Shown here piece after piece: positions 21,732 to 28,869 of a stretch of 28,869 nucleotides of DNA. The position numbers were made by a program, and so were the translations under genes. The notes under the pieces were generated by a model. That model did not search any database. It was not told the origin of the DNA and saw only the letters and a program-made list of their open reading frames with translations. The stretch covers positions 1 to 28,869 of the IMG/VR virus record IMGVR_UViG_3300023115_000080. One strand, given 5' to 3'. Source of the stretch: a virus. Every line of letters begins with the position of its first letter. Within the stretch, counting starts at the first letter, position 1.

Positions 21732-22382
21732 TTATAGATTTGATAAGAAATCTTGGAACAATTCCAGTTTCTTTTCTTCAAGCATTTTTTGGTCAACGAG
21801 AGTATTAATTCTCTTTTGAGTTTGTTCTGCGAGTTTTTCTCGGAGAATTCCTCCTTCCCAAACCCACTCTTTTCCTTCCATAATTCCTGAAACAAAAGCA
21901 TCAGGAGCAGAAGGATCAGCGACGATATCAGCAGCAGTTGCTAACATGAAGTCTTCGCCAACAATTTTATGACCCTCATTTGTGGTTCTTAGTGAACCAA
22001 CACCACGAGAAGAAACACCAAGAGTGACGCCTTCACCGATTAAGGATTTTGCAATCTTACCCATTGGGGTATCAAGAAGTTGTGCCTTGCCCATGAAGTT
22101 TGAACCTTCTTTGACAAGTGAAACGATCTTGTGGGAAACACGGTCAAGATTGACGGTAGGACCATCAGGATGACCGAGTTCGCCAAGGGCACGACCCTTA
22201 GCAACGAAAGTTTCGTTGTATCTCTGCACTTCTTTTGCGAGAGTGTTCATAGGATACATGCGACCATTACGGTTGCAGATGTCTCCCTGAAGGAAAACTC
22301 CCTCAATATACATTTTCTTTTCAGCACCTTTTCCTTCGGTGATGAATTTAACGTCTGATACTTCTTCTGTGATAAGTTTCAT
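21732..22382 (-). CDS. 21: Prohead maturation protease gp21
   Basis: Serine protease that trims gp23, gp22 and other head proteins once the prohead is complete. 216 residues (T4: 212). The catalytic histidine is in LGELGHPDGPTVNLDRVSH (His71) and the serine in GVTLGVSSRGVG (Ser124 or Ser125), the pattern of the herpesvirus-assemblin-like phage proteases. It lies between the 90-aa unknown gene and scaffold gp22. Its own likely target site, LSE|A, is visible in gp23. Confidence 0.93.
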   Translation of the reverse strand: MKLITEEVSDVKFITEGKGAEKKMYIEGVFLQGDICNRNGRMYPMNTLAKEVQRYNETFVAKGRALGELGHPDGPTVNLDRVSHKIVSLVKEGSNFMGKAQLLDTPMGKIAKSLIGEGVTLGVSSRGVGSLRTTNEGHKIVGEDFMLATAADIVADPSAPDAFVSGIMEGKEWVWEGGILREKLAEQTQKRINTLVDQKMLEEKKLELFQDFLSNL

Positions 22383-22386
22383 TTGT

Positions 22387-22659
22387 TTACCCAGTAAATC
22401 CTACTTTTGCACCAACAACACCACCTGCACTAGCAAATACTGTATATGCTGCATTTTTTTCTAGATATTCTGTAGTTGTCCCCAACATAGTAAATGTTCC
22501 AACTCCTGTTCCGCCAGCAGTTTCCTGAACGGTAATAACTATGGCATTTGAGCTGGTATTTACAAGTCTAACTACCGTAGCTTCAGAAAAACTGACGCCA
22601 ATACCGGCAGAAGTTGGGACGCTTACTTCATCTCCCTTTAATAAGGTTCTTGTTGCCAT
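22387..22659 (-). CDS. Unknown small beta-rich protein in the head module
   Basis: 90 residues, not recognised. It is nearly all short beta strands with many Thr, Val and Gly (VVRLVNTSSNAIVITVQETAGGTGVGTFTML), with almost no charged core, like a small beta-sandwich or head decoration protein. The ATG overlaps the stop of the gp67-like gene (TAATG) and gp21 follows after four bases, so it is expressed with head genes. T4 has gp68 near this place, but this sequence does not look like that helical protein. A minor capsid or decoration role is inferred from place and composition. Confidence 0.7.
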   Translation of the reverse strand: MATRTLLKGDEVSVPTSAGIGVSFSEATVVRLVNTSSNAIVITVQETAGGTGVGTFTMLGTTTEYLEKNAAYTVFASAGGVVGAKVGFTG

Positions 22660-22844
22660 TATTCTTGATCCTCGTTAGACTCGGTGTCATCAACCTGTTC
22701 ATCTTCACCGAACATAGAATTGGCAACCCCAGGACGAAGTCCTTCGATTTTTTCTCCTGCTTTACCATACAAAAGTTCTTTGATTTTGTCGGTAATATCT
22801 GAAGCAGCAGAATCGGTTGCGATCAAATCGACAATGTCTTCCAT
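22659..22844 (-). CDS. 67: Probable prohead core protein gp67
   Basis: 61 residues (T4 gp67: 80). Residues 1-45 are helical (EDIVDLIATDSAASDITDKIKELLYGKAGEKIEGL) and the tail is acidic (EDEQVDDTESNEDQE), the same plan as T4 gp67, which starts MEGLIEAIKSND and ends in a long acidic run. It follows the portal gene, as in T4. The late octamer at 22870-22877 lies 26 bases upstream. Sequence is too short for certainty; position is the main support. Confidence 0.65.
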   Translation of the reverse strand: MEDIVDLIATDSAASDITDKIKELLYGKAGEKIEGLRPGVANSMFGEDEQVDDTESNEDQE

Positions 22845-22869
22845 AAAAATTTAATATAACAGTATATTT

Positions 22870-22877
22870 TATTTATA
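22870..22877 (-). promoter_or_regulatory. Late promoter of the gp67-like/gp21 unit
   Basis: Minus strand TATAAATA, an exact late octamer that contains the portal gene's TAA stop codon, 26 bases before the ATG at 22844. Confidence 0.75.
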
Positions 22878-24555
22878 TCTCTGCCTTTTTAGTATCTTTT
22901 TGGAAATTGGCATCGACATCAGTTGCCTGTGCTTCAAGGTCTGGTTCAACTGGAACGTCTCCCATTCCCATTTCCAAACCATCTTCACCTGGCAATGGCT
23001 CTCCAGTTATTGGATCGACGGCACTAGGATCTGGAATAATTCCATCCTTGATTTCTTGTTCGATTTGCTTATCAATATCGATAATCTCAGCATCAGTTTG
23101 GCGTAAGATCTTCTTACGAACATACTCAACAGAGTAGTACTTACCAATATAAGGTTCGATGGTTGCTGCTAAACCAAGTCTTTCGTTCATCAACTCAGAC
23201 TCTTTAAGTTCAGCGAACTGATTATCATAAATGAAGTCATATTGAATATGATCTTCCATTCTTTCCCAGTCTTCTGGGGTGATGATATTCTTAAGAATCA
23301 ACTGAGTGCGAAGCATGTCATTAAACATGTTCGAAAAACGCTTTCTCAGTCTTCCAACAAACTTGGAGAATTTTAGTTCGTCTCTTAGAATTTCTGAAGA
23401 ACGACCGAGATTGAATCCACCATCATTTGCGATTCTGGATTCTGGAACCCCAAGTGCTCTATAGAGTTTCTTCTGGAAGTATTCAATATCTGAGAGTTCT
23501 CCCAGATTCTGGCCACCTGGCAGGGTGGTGATCTCAGTACCACGACCACCTTCTCTACGTGGTAACCAGAAATCCTCCATCATGGACATGAACTTGCGGT
23601 CATCACGAACTTCGCCAGTATTAGCATCATAAACAAGTTTATTTCTATAACGAGACATTACGTCGCGTAAATATTGTTCTGCCTTAACTTTAGGAAGATT
23701 GCCAACATCAATATAGAAAATTCTACGCTCGGGTGCTCTGGAAAGTCTGTAAATAACCAGAGAATCCTCAATCATTCTAAGTTGATTGAGTGCTTTAATT
23801 GCTTTATGAAGATAAGAAAGTACTGATCCCTTGTTTCTATCTACAAGACCAGAAGTGCAATATGTGATAGAATCTTTAGCGATCTTAATTGATTTTTGTG
23901 CCTGGGTGTTTCTAGATGAGAAAGAACCCATTGGATAACTTGGATTTGGAGTATAGATGTAATACTCTTCTATCTCTGGATTTAAAATATTGACATCACT
24001 TTCTTTATTCCTAACTAGAGCATTTCCTCTGTCTTGATTAGGTTCTTTTTTCATTTGCCTTACGGCTTTCATTTTCATAGGATCGATGTAACGAATTTCC
24101 TGAATACCACTATCAGGACTCTTAACATCAATAACCTTCAAATAATAAAGTCTTCCATCAACATACCAATTTCTGAAAATCTCATGGCACTTTCTGTCAA
24201 AGTCCATGAGTTCTTTAATATATCTGAACTCTTGACGAATTACACTTTTGATTTTATCGCTTGCATTTAAATTTGATAATTCAATCTCAATGGGAGAATC
24301 ATACAAATCACTAACGATTGCTTCATTAACAACATCTTCGATAGCAGCATCACACTCTGGGTGAAGTGCCATTTCACGATATCTACGAATTAGATCGTAC
24401 TCAGTTCTATATACACCTTCAATATCTACGTACTGACCATAAAACCCGCTCTGTATAAAATGGTCAACCCCGTCCTCATCATTTTGAGGAACGGGGGACA
24501 CTACAGAGTCGGGTTTTTGCTCATTCTCAATTGAAAAACCAAAAAGTTTTGCCAT
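22873..24555 (-). CDS. 20: Portal vertex protein gp20
   Basis: Dodecameric portal through which DNA enters and leaves the head. 560 residues (T4: 524). Recognisable stretches: GVDHFIQSGFYGQYVDIEGVYRTEYDLIRRYREMALHPECDAAIEDVVNEAI, then LRMIEDSLVIYRLSRAPERRIFYIDVGNLPK, then FWLPRREGGRGTEITTLPGGQNLGE, all typical of T4-like portals (this is the gene used as a cyanophage diversity marker). The C-terminal tail is Pro/Gly/acidic-rich. It has its own late octamer 32 bases before the ATG. Confidence 0.97.
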   Translation of the reverse strand: MAKLFGFSIENEQKPDSVVSPVPQNDEDGVDHFIQSGFYGQYVDIEGVYRTEYDLIRRYREMALHPECDAAIEDVVNEAIVSDLYDSPIEIELSNLNASDKIKSVIRQEFRYIKELMDFDRKCHEIFRNWYVDGRLYYLKVIDVKSPDSGIQEIRYIDPMKMKAVRQMKKEPNQDRGNALVRNKESDVNILNPEIEEYYIYTPNPSYPMGSFSSRNTQAQKSIKIAKDSITYCTSGLVDRNKGSVLSYLHKAIKALNQLRMIEDSLVIYRLSRAPERRIFYIDVGNLPKVKAEQYLRDVMSRYRNKLVYDANTGEVRDDRKFMSMMEDFWLPRREGGRGTEITTLPGGQNLGELSDIEYFQKKLYRALGVPESRIANDGGFNLGRSSEILRDELKFSKFVGRLRKRFSNMFNDMLRTQLILKNIITPEDWERMEDHIQYDFIYDNQFAELKESELMNERLGLAATIEPYIGKYYSVEYVRKKILRQTDAEIIDIDKQIEQEIKDGIIPDPSAVDPITGEPLPGEDGLEMGMGDVPVEPDLEAQATDVDANFQKDTKKAEI

Positions 24556-24586
24556 TATAATCTTTGAACTACTGGTTAATATAATC

Positions 24587-24594
24587 TATTTATT
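24587..24594 (-). promoter_or_regulatory. Late promoter of portal gene
   Basis: Minus strand AATAAATA next to the gp19 stop codon, 32 bases before the gp20 ATG. It lies inside an inverted repeat with arms GGTTAAT / ATTAACC (24574-24598). Confidence 0.65.
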
Positions 24595-25180
24595 AACCAA
24601 TATTTTCTCCACCAGCGTTAGCACCAACACCTTTAGAAGCTTCCCACCAATGAACTTGCATTTCCACAGTGAATTCTTCTAAAGTATCGGTGGTTTCATA
24701 TGAAAGATCAATCTGACTGATATTTGTTGGGAAAATATCATAGAACTTATAAGTTCTAAGAGTTGATCCATCACGATCTAGTTGATGAACAAAAGCATCT
24801 GCCTGATAATCTGCTGGATTTTGAAGACCAGTAGCATCAGATAGTTTGTTGATTGAGTTCATCCACTTCTCAAATGCCGAGCGAATGATGAAGTCAGTAT
24901 CATTGATAACTGTGATTGTCCAGGTATCAAATGTTCTGTCTCCAGCAATTTTCAGGATTCTTCCTCTGAAATTAACTTCAATTGGAGTAATATTTGATGC
25001 AGGCAGCGCTGCTGCCTTTACCAAGAATCTTGCTTTTTCTTTAACATCATTGGCAATGCCAAGATCAGATGGAAACGCAAGTTCTACTTCAAATAGGTTG
25101 GGTCTTGCACCACCACCAACCAGCTTGCTTTTGAAACCGGTAATTGTTCTTAGTGGTGGTCTATTGAATTGATCTGCCAT
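24593..25180 (-). CDS. 19: Tail tube protein gp19
   Basis: Forms the hexameric rings of the inner tail tube. 195 residues (T4: 163). Sequence features: FLVKAAALPASNITPIEVNFRGRILKIAGDRTFDTWTITVINDTDF, and YKFYDIFPTNISQIDLSYETTDTLEEFTVEMQVHWWE, the conserved strands of the tube fold. AGGA sits ten bases before the ATG. There is no late octamer in the 23-base gap after gp18, so it is probably transcribed with the sheath. A second gene in the window (18277-18822) shares the fold. Confidence 0.95.
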   Translation of the reverse strand: MADQFNRPPLRTITGFKSKLVGGGARPNLFEVELAFPSDLGIANDVKEKARFLVKAAALPASNITPIEVNFRGRILKIAGDRTFDTWTITVINDTDFIIRSAFEKWMNSINKLSDATGLQNPADYQADAFVHQLDRDGSTLRTYKFYDIFPTNISQIDLSYETTDTLEEFTVEMQVHWWEASKGVGANAGGENIG

Positions 25181-25203
25181 GGTTTTAGGTTCCTTTAATT
25201 AAA

Positions 25204-27423
25204 TTAAACAGTACCGACTACTTCATCGAACGAAACACCAGTTCTGGTGGCAACAAAAGTAAGACCAATGAAGTTAATTGATCTTGCTGGTTTTACGAAG
25301 ATGTCCGCAACAAACTCATTGTTATCAATAATTGCGGCAGTATTGTTTGTTTCATCACAAATGACTCTAAAGTCAAAGATACCTCTCTTTGCTTGAACAT
25401 CACGAAGGAATGGTTCAACAGTATTTACAAAGTTGGTTCTTGTGATCTCATCGTTGAACTCAAACATCTGATCTCTTGCAGCAGCAGAGATTGCATTCTC
25501 AAGGTAGATGAACAATCTGCGAACATTGATTCTATCAAAAGCAGATGCTCTTCCAAGTCCAGTCTTATCACCAAAGAGTGTAATACCTGCTCCAGGAGAG
25601 AAGATAACTGGATTAACTCTGTTTGAGTATAATTTATCTCTCTGTGACTTGCTTGGATTGTATGCAAGTTTTACTGCATTGAGGATTGCACCTCTAGCAG
25701 TTCCTGCAGGTGAGAACCATGGGAAGTTATTGATATCATTTCTAGCACACAGTCCTGCCATATCACCATTAAGTGGAACATAGCGGAAAGTATCGGCAAA
25801 TCTATCATACATGTACTTGTATCCACTGTCGAATACAGCAAAAGATGAAGATGTGATTGGTGAGTAGAATGAAATTACGTTATCTGTGATCGTTGCATCA
25901 GAATTAACTGTTACACTTCCAGAAGTTGTGTCATTTAGGAATGCCTTTCTATATGGAGAAACAAATGCAATTGCATCCTTTCTCAAATCTGCAACGGCAA
26001 TCAGTTTGTTTGCCAGTGCTTGAGCAACTTCTTTTTCATGATTTGCTGATCCCATCAATAGGAAATCAACATCATACTGATCAGTATTTTCAAATAGATC
26101 GTAACCAGCAACTAGACCAGAGAGGGATACTTCCATTGATCCAGTTGAACCAATGCCAGTAGAACCATCGTAGTTCTTACCCCAACTCAAAGTATAGTCT
26201 TTTGCACCAACTACATCAAAGGTAACTCCTTGTGCATTTCGGTTCCAACCACCAACAGAGGAAACAAATTGATCGTTATAGGAGCGAGATCCACCAACGG
26301 TCCCAAAACCAGAAGATACTGTATCACTGGTATTTGCAGCTCCAGCAAATACATATCTTGAGTTTGTTGCAAGATACTTTCTCCAATATGAAGGAGATCC
26401 TACAGAGAACTCTGCATCTTTTGCCTTAGAAAGATTGAGATGCTTCTCAAGGATTGTTCCAGCATTTCCTGTAACTTCACCTTTATCATCTATTACAAGA
26501 ACATGAATTTCATCATTCTTTGATGATCTTGCGGCAGCAAAGGCAGTTGTTCCTGGACGATCTGCAACGTTACTCCAATTAATTGTTGAGTTGGTTAATG
26601 TGATTGTTTGTTGATCATACCAATCTAACGCAGCAGTAATAGATGATCCATATCCAGTTAGATTATTACCATCTTGTTTGACGATAACAACCCCAGGATT
26701 AGTTCCACCCAGTCCAACTCCATTATTTCCAGTGAATGCCCAAGCACCACCTTGCTGATAAGAAACTGCAGTTTCTGTACCACCGGCAGAAACGTGTGAG
26801 ACAATTTTAACATCTACCTGACTGGTTCCAATACCAAATCCAGTGATAACTCCTCTTAGATATCCATCAATAACTGATGTTGTTCCAGCACCAGCAACTG
26901 TTTTTGAGATTTTCTGAGTAACACCCATTCCAACTGTAGCGTTGTTGGTATTAACTCCAGTTAGTCTCTGATCCGCTTTTCCATCAACTACGGCAACGAC
27001 TAATCCATTTGCCCAAGATCCTGGATTTCTTGCTGCAAAGGTTGCGTTTGTAAATGCTGTAGCGTCATATCCCTTATTATTATAATCATCCAAACTAAGG
27101 ATCTTCAATACCTGAGTTGTGCCAAAACCAGCATTAGCATTATTCAGTTGTGTATCATCAGATCTTACTACTCTGAGGGCACCACCATATGCTAGATAAG
27201 ATGAAGCAACCATCCAATGTTCATAGTGCTTATCACTATCAACTGGTTCTCCAAAATTATCAATTAAATCTTGTTCGGTTTCAATTAGTGTTGGGAGGTT
27301 AACGGGTCCTTTGGTAAACGGAGCAACAAGAGCACCTACTTTATCTGATGCTGCGTTTACTCTACCTACAGTTAGGTCAACCTCTCTTACTACAATTCCA
27401 GGAGATGCTAAATTTAGAGGCAT
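25204..27423 (-). CDS. 18: Contractile tail sheath protein gp18
   Basis: Sheath subunit that contracts to drive the tube into the host. 739 residues (T4: 659). The start SPGIVVREVDLTVGRVNAASDKVGALVAPFTKGPVNLPTLIETEQDLIDNFGEP is the standard sheath opening, and the end (RINVRRLFIYLENAISAAARDQMFEFNDEITRTNFVNTVEPFLRDVQAKRGIFDFRV) the conserved C-terminal core. The middle is a variable, Gly/Thr/Asn-rich surface domain, longer than in T4. A late octamer lies 36 bases before the ATG. Confidence 0.97.
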   Translation of the reverse strand: MPLNLASPGIVVREVDLTVGRVNAASDKVGALVAPFTKGPVNLPTLIETEQDLIDNFGEPVDSDKHYEHWMVASSYLAYGGALRVVRSDDTQLNNANAGFGTTQVLKILSLDDYNNKGYDATAFTNATFAARNPGSWANGLVVAVVDGKADQRLTGVNTNNATVGMGVTQKISKTVAGAGTTSVIDGYLRGVITGFGIGTSQVDVKIVSHVSAGGTETAVSYQQGGAWAFTGNNGVGLGGTNPGVVIVKQDGNNLTGYGSSITAALDWYDQQTITLTNSTINWSNVADRPGTTAFAAARSSKNDEIHVLVIDDKGEVTGNAGTILEKHLNLSKAKDAEFSVGSPSYWRKYLATNSRYVFAGAANTSDTVSSGFGTVGGSRSYNDQFVSSVGGWNRNAQGVTFDVVGAKDYTLSWGKNYDGSTGIGSTGSMEVSLSGLVAGYDLFENTDQYDVDFLLMGSANHEKEVAQALANKLIAVADLRKDAIAFVSPYRKAFLNDTTSGSVTVNSDATITDNVISFYSPITSSSFAVFDSGYKYMYDRFADTFRYVPLNGDMAGLCARNDINNFPWFSPAGTARGAILNAVKLAYNPSKSQRDKLYSNRVNPVIFSPGAGITLFGDKTGLGRASAFDRINVRRLFIYLENAISAAARDQMFEFNDEITRTNFVNTVEPFLRDVQAKRGIFDFRVICDETNNTAAIIDNNEFVADIFVKPARSINFIGLTFVATRTGVSFDEVVGTV

Positions 27424-27458
27424 CTTTCTGTTCTCCTAATCCAGAATATTTCTGAAAT

Positions 27459-27466
27459 TATTTATT
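27459..27466 (-). promoter_or_regulatory. Late promoter of gp18
   Basis: Minus strand AATAAATA, 36 bases before the sheath ATG, in the 81-base gap after the zinc-protein gene. Confidence 0.65.
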
Positions 27467-27504
27467 AAAAAGGGTATTTCCAATGGGAAAACAGTGCATG
27501 AACA

Positions 27505-27732
27505 TTACCAATCTGGATATTCCCAGTTTGAACTGTGGGGTTTTTTATTTCTATTTGCTTTAACTCTGTTAATAGTACATTCTTTGCACTCATAGGAATA
27601 TGAGGATAATACCATATTATTTTTCCTAGTTCTGTAGAATCCTTCTATTAGATTCTTTCTTATATTGCAAGTTCTACAGATACGCTCAGAAAGAAATAGA
27701 TGTTCTAGTTCAAACTGATCATCTAAATCCAT
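27505..27732 (-). CDS. Small zinc-binding protein (two CxxC)
   Basis: 75 residues. Two CxxC pairs, CRTC (19-22) and CKEC (49-52), about 30 apart, make a zinc ribbon; between them lies KNLIEGFYRTRKNNMVLSSYSYE and after them a basic tail (RVKANRNKKPHSSN). The layout recalls the zinc-binding half of HNH nucleases, but no HNH catalytic His-Asn-His is seen. The ATG overlaps the terminase stop (TAATG), so it is coupled to DNA packaging genes. A DNA-binding helper is a possible role, unproven. Confidence 0.7.
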   Translation of the reverse strand: MDLDDQFELEHLFLSERICRTCNIRKNLIEGFYRTRKNNMVLSSYSYECKECTINRVKANRNKKPHSSNWEYPDW

Positions 27733-28869
27733 TACTTATAATCCCACATGTATGACATATCACCATATTCATCAGTGTACCATCGGTCACCATCATTATC
27801 AACAAATGTCATTTCATCTAGACCATCACTAATAAATCCAAATGGTGCCATGTCTTGTTCTATTTGATTTTTCTGTTCTTCATAAATTCTCTTACGGACA
27901 TCATTGTCCGTCATCTCTTTGAAATAATCCTGAGCAACTAACCAGGAAAATATAACCAGGCACATCGCCAGGTCATCGTTACATCCCTCTTCTGCTTCGA
28001 AGGAGTTATGGCGCTGAGCAAATGTTGTTAGTTCTGAAATAATTTCATAATCAACAGTCAGTAACTTATCATCTTCAAGAAGTGTCTTTAAGTTTGAGCA
28101 TCCCAACTTTTTGACTGCTGCAGTCATTCTCACACCAAGTTGAGATTTTTTACCACTAAATCCAGATCCTACGATTTGACCGGCACGACCTCTCATCGCA
28201 CACATTAGCACATTTTCGTACTCTAGATCGAAGTGAAGAATATTTGCTACTTGATCTCCAATATCATTAACTTCAATCAGTAACCAAGCATCATTATATC
28301 CCTTTGCAACATCATGTATAATATTTGGGAATAGCATAGGTTTGATTTCATTGTTCCTATACTTACCAACTACCTTATATGGAAACTCTGTAATATCAAA
28401 AACGATGAATGCAGAGTAATCGTTACCCAAACCACGGGCAACGTCAACAGTAATTAAATAATTATGTTCTTCTTTAGGATGCTCGTAAATATCCAATCCA
28501 GCATTTCTTTTGATTGGACTTTCATATACAAGATTCCTAAGTTTTGCTGGATTGATAAGAGTGTTGACCGATCCTAGGAATTCGCACTCAAACTCAACCT
28601 TGAACTGTGCTTCCGAAGTGTTGGCAATGGTCTGTTCCTTCCATGCCTCATCTCTACCAGGAACCTCAGACCAATGAACATCAGTTGGTGTGTATTCGTT
28701 CTTGCCTCTTTCCGCATCGTGCCACATGCGGTAGAAGTGATTCATACCCCTTGGGGTAGAAACGATAATTACCTTTGTGCTCTGTCCAGAAGAAATAGTA
28801 GGATAAACAGAGGCAAAGAAGTCATCAGCAATGTGATTCGGGATGAACGCGAACTCGTCAAGAAAGATG
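27732..28869 (-). CDS. 17: Terminase large subunit gp17 (N-terminal part beyond window)
   Basis: Packaging motor ATPase and headful nuclease. The window holds the last 378 residues. They begin inside the ATPase domain at Walker B (IFLDEFAFIP), with the coupling motif STPRG about 30 residues later. The nuclease domain follows, with the three RNase H-type acidic residues placed as in T4 gp17: LITVDVARG (T4 Asp401), LLIEVNDIG (T4 Glu458) and CNDDLAMCL (T4 Asp542). The reading frame is open to the right edge; Walker A must lie outside. An internal ATG at 28745 is not the start. Confidence 0.97.
   Translation of the reverse strand, partial: IFLDEFAFIPNHIADDFFASVYPTISSGQSTKVIIVSTPRGMNHFYRMWHDAERGKNEYTPTDVHWSEVPGRDEAWKEQTIANTSEAQFKVEFECEFLGSVNTLINPAKLRNLVYESPIKRNAGLDIYEHPKEEHNYLITVDVARGLGNDYSAFIVFDITEFPYKVVGKYRNNEIKPMLFPNIIHDVAKGYNDAWLLIEVNDIGDQVANILHFDLEYENVLMCAMRGRAGQIVGSGFSGKKSQLGVRMTAAVKKLGCSNLKTLLEDDKLLTVDYEIISELTTFAQRHNSFEAEEGCNDDLAMCLVIFSWLVAQDYFKEMTDNDVRKRIYEEQKNQIEQDMAPFGFISDGLDEMTFVDNDGDRWYTDEYGDMSYMWDYK

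Noticed and set aside
27467-27504. Possible terminator after the small zinc-protein gene
   Set aside because: The stem (TTTCC / GGAAA) is short and AT-rich and the T run is separated from it; too weak to call.
1-28869. tRNA genes, CRISPR arrays, insertion sequences, psbA/psbD or other photosystem genes
   Set aside because: Looked for in the gaps and among the proteins; none seen. Gaps are all under about 100 bases once the 56-aa gene is placed.
28745-28869. Internal ATG at 28745 as the start of the terminase
   Set aside because: The frame stays open to the window edge and encodes Walker B (IFLDEFAFIP) upstream of that ATG.

Overview
The window is an interior piece of a T4-like cyanophage genome (marine cyanomyovirus type). 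Every gene I accept lies on the minus strand, so the genome reads from high to low coordinates. T4-type morphogenesis genes (large terminase, sheath, tube, portal, protease, scaffold, capsid) and replication/recombination genes (UvsY, UvsW, gp55, gp47, gp46, clamp, clamp loader) identify the lineage. A phage-type bilin reductase (PebS), SpeD, CobS and a DUF3110-like protein point to a cyanobacterial host; PebS favours a Prochlorococcus/Synechococcus phage. Sequence is AT-rich, genes are packed with many TAATG/ATGA overlaps, and I see no tRNA, rRNA, CRISPR or insertion sequence. Both outer genes are cut by the window edges (terminase at the right, a Dam-type methylase at the left).

Layout in the direction of transcription. 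28869-19065: terminase large subunit (partial), small zinc protein, sheath gp18, tube gp19, portal gp20, gp67-like core protein, a 90-aa unknown, protease gp21, scaffold gp22, capsid gp23, then a strong terminator. 18983-15725: small unknown, tube-fold protein, UvsY, small unknown, UvsW, Sm-like-looking protein. 15609-11877: late sigma gp55, gp47, DUF3110-like protein, gp46, basic small ORF, terminator. 11916-9398: repeat-rich fibre, sulfotransferase, 83-aa unknown, terminator. 9295-5768: HExxH/VWA CobT-like protein, a tiny proline-rich late gene, terminator, CobS-type AAA+ ATPase. 5874-1: PebS, DUF3310-like protein, sliding clamp gp45, SpeD, small membrane and unknown genes, clamp loader gp44, more small unknowns, Dam (partial).

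Regulation can be partly read. Octamers matching NATAAATA (T4-type late promoter) lie 20-45 nt before gp18, gp20, gp67-like, gp22, uvsW, the fibre and the proline-rich gene, often overlapping the stop codon of the gene before. Sigma70-like -10 boxes precede gp55, the CobT-like gene and cobS, two of them immediately after a hairpin terminator. This suggests alternating early and late units: early gp55-gp47-gp46; late fibre-sulfotransferase-83aa; early CobT-like; late proline-rich gene; early cobS-pebS-clamp-speD-clamp loader.

The most interesting points are the CobS/CobT-like ATPase-VWA pair with its small late gene, the self-contained late fibre/sulfotransferase cassette set between early genes, back-to-back sigma70-like promoters before gp55 that could make an antisense RNA, the long out-of-frame overlap of cobS and pebS, and a DUF3110-like cyanobacterial domain between gp47 and gp46.
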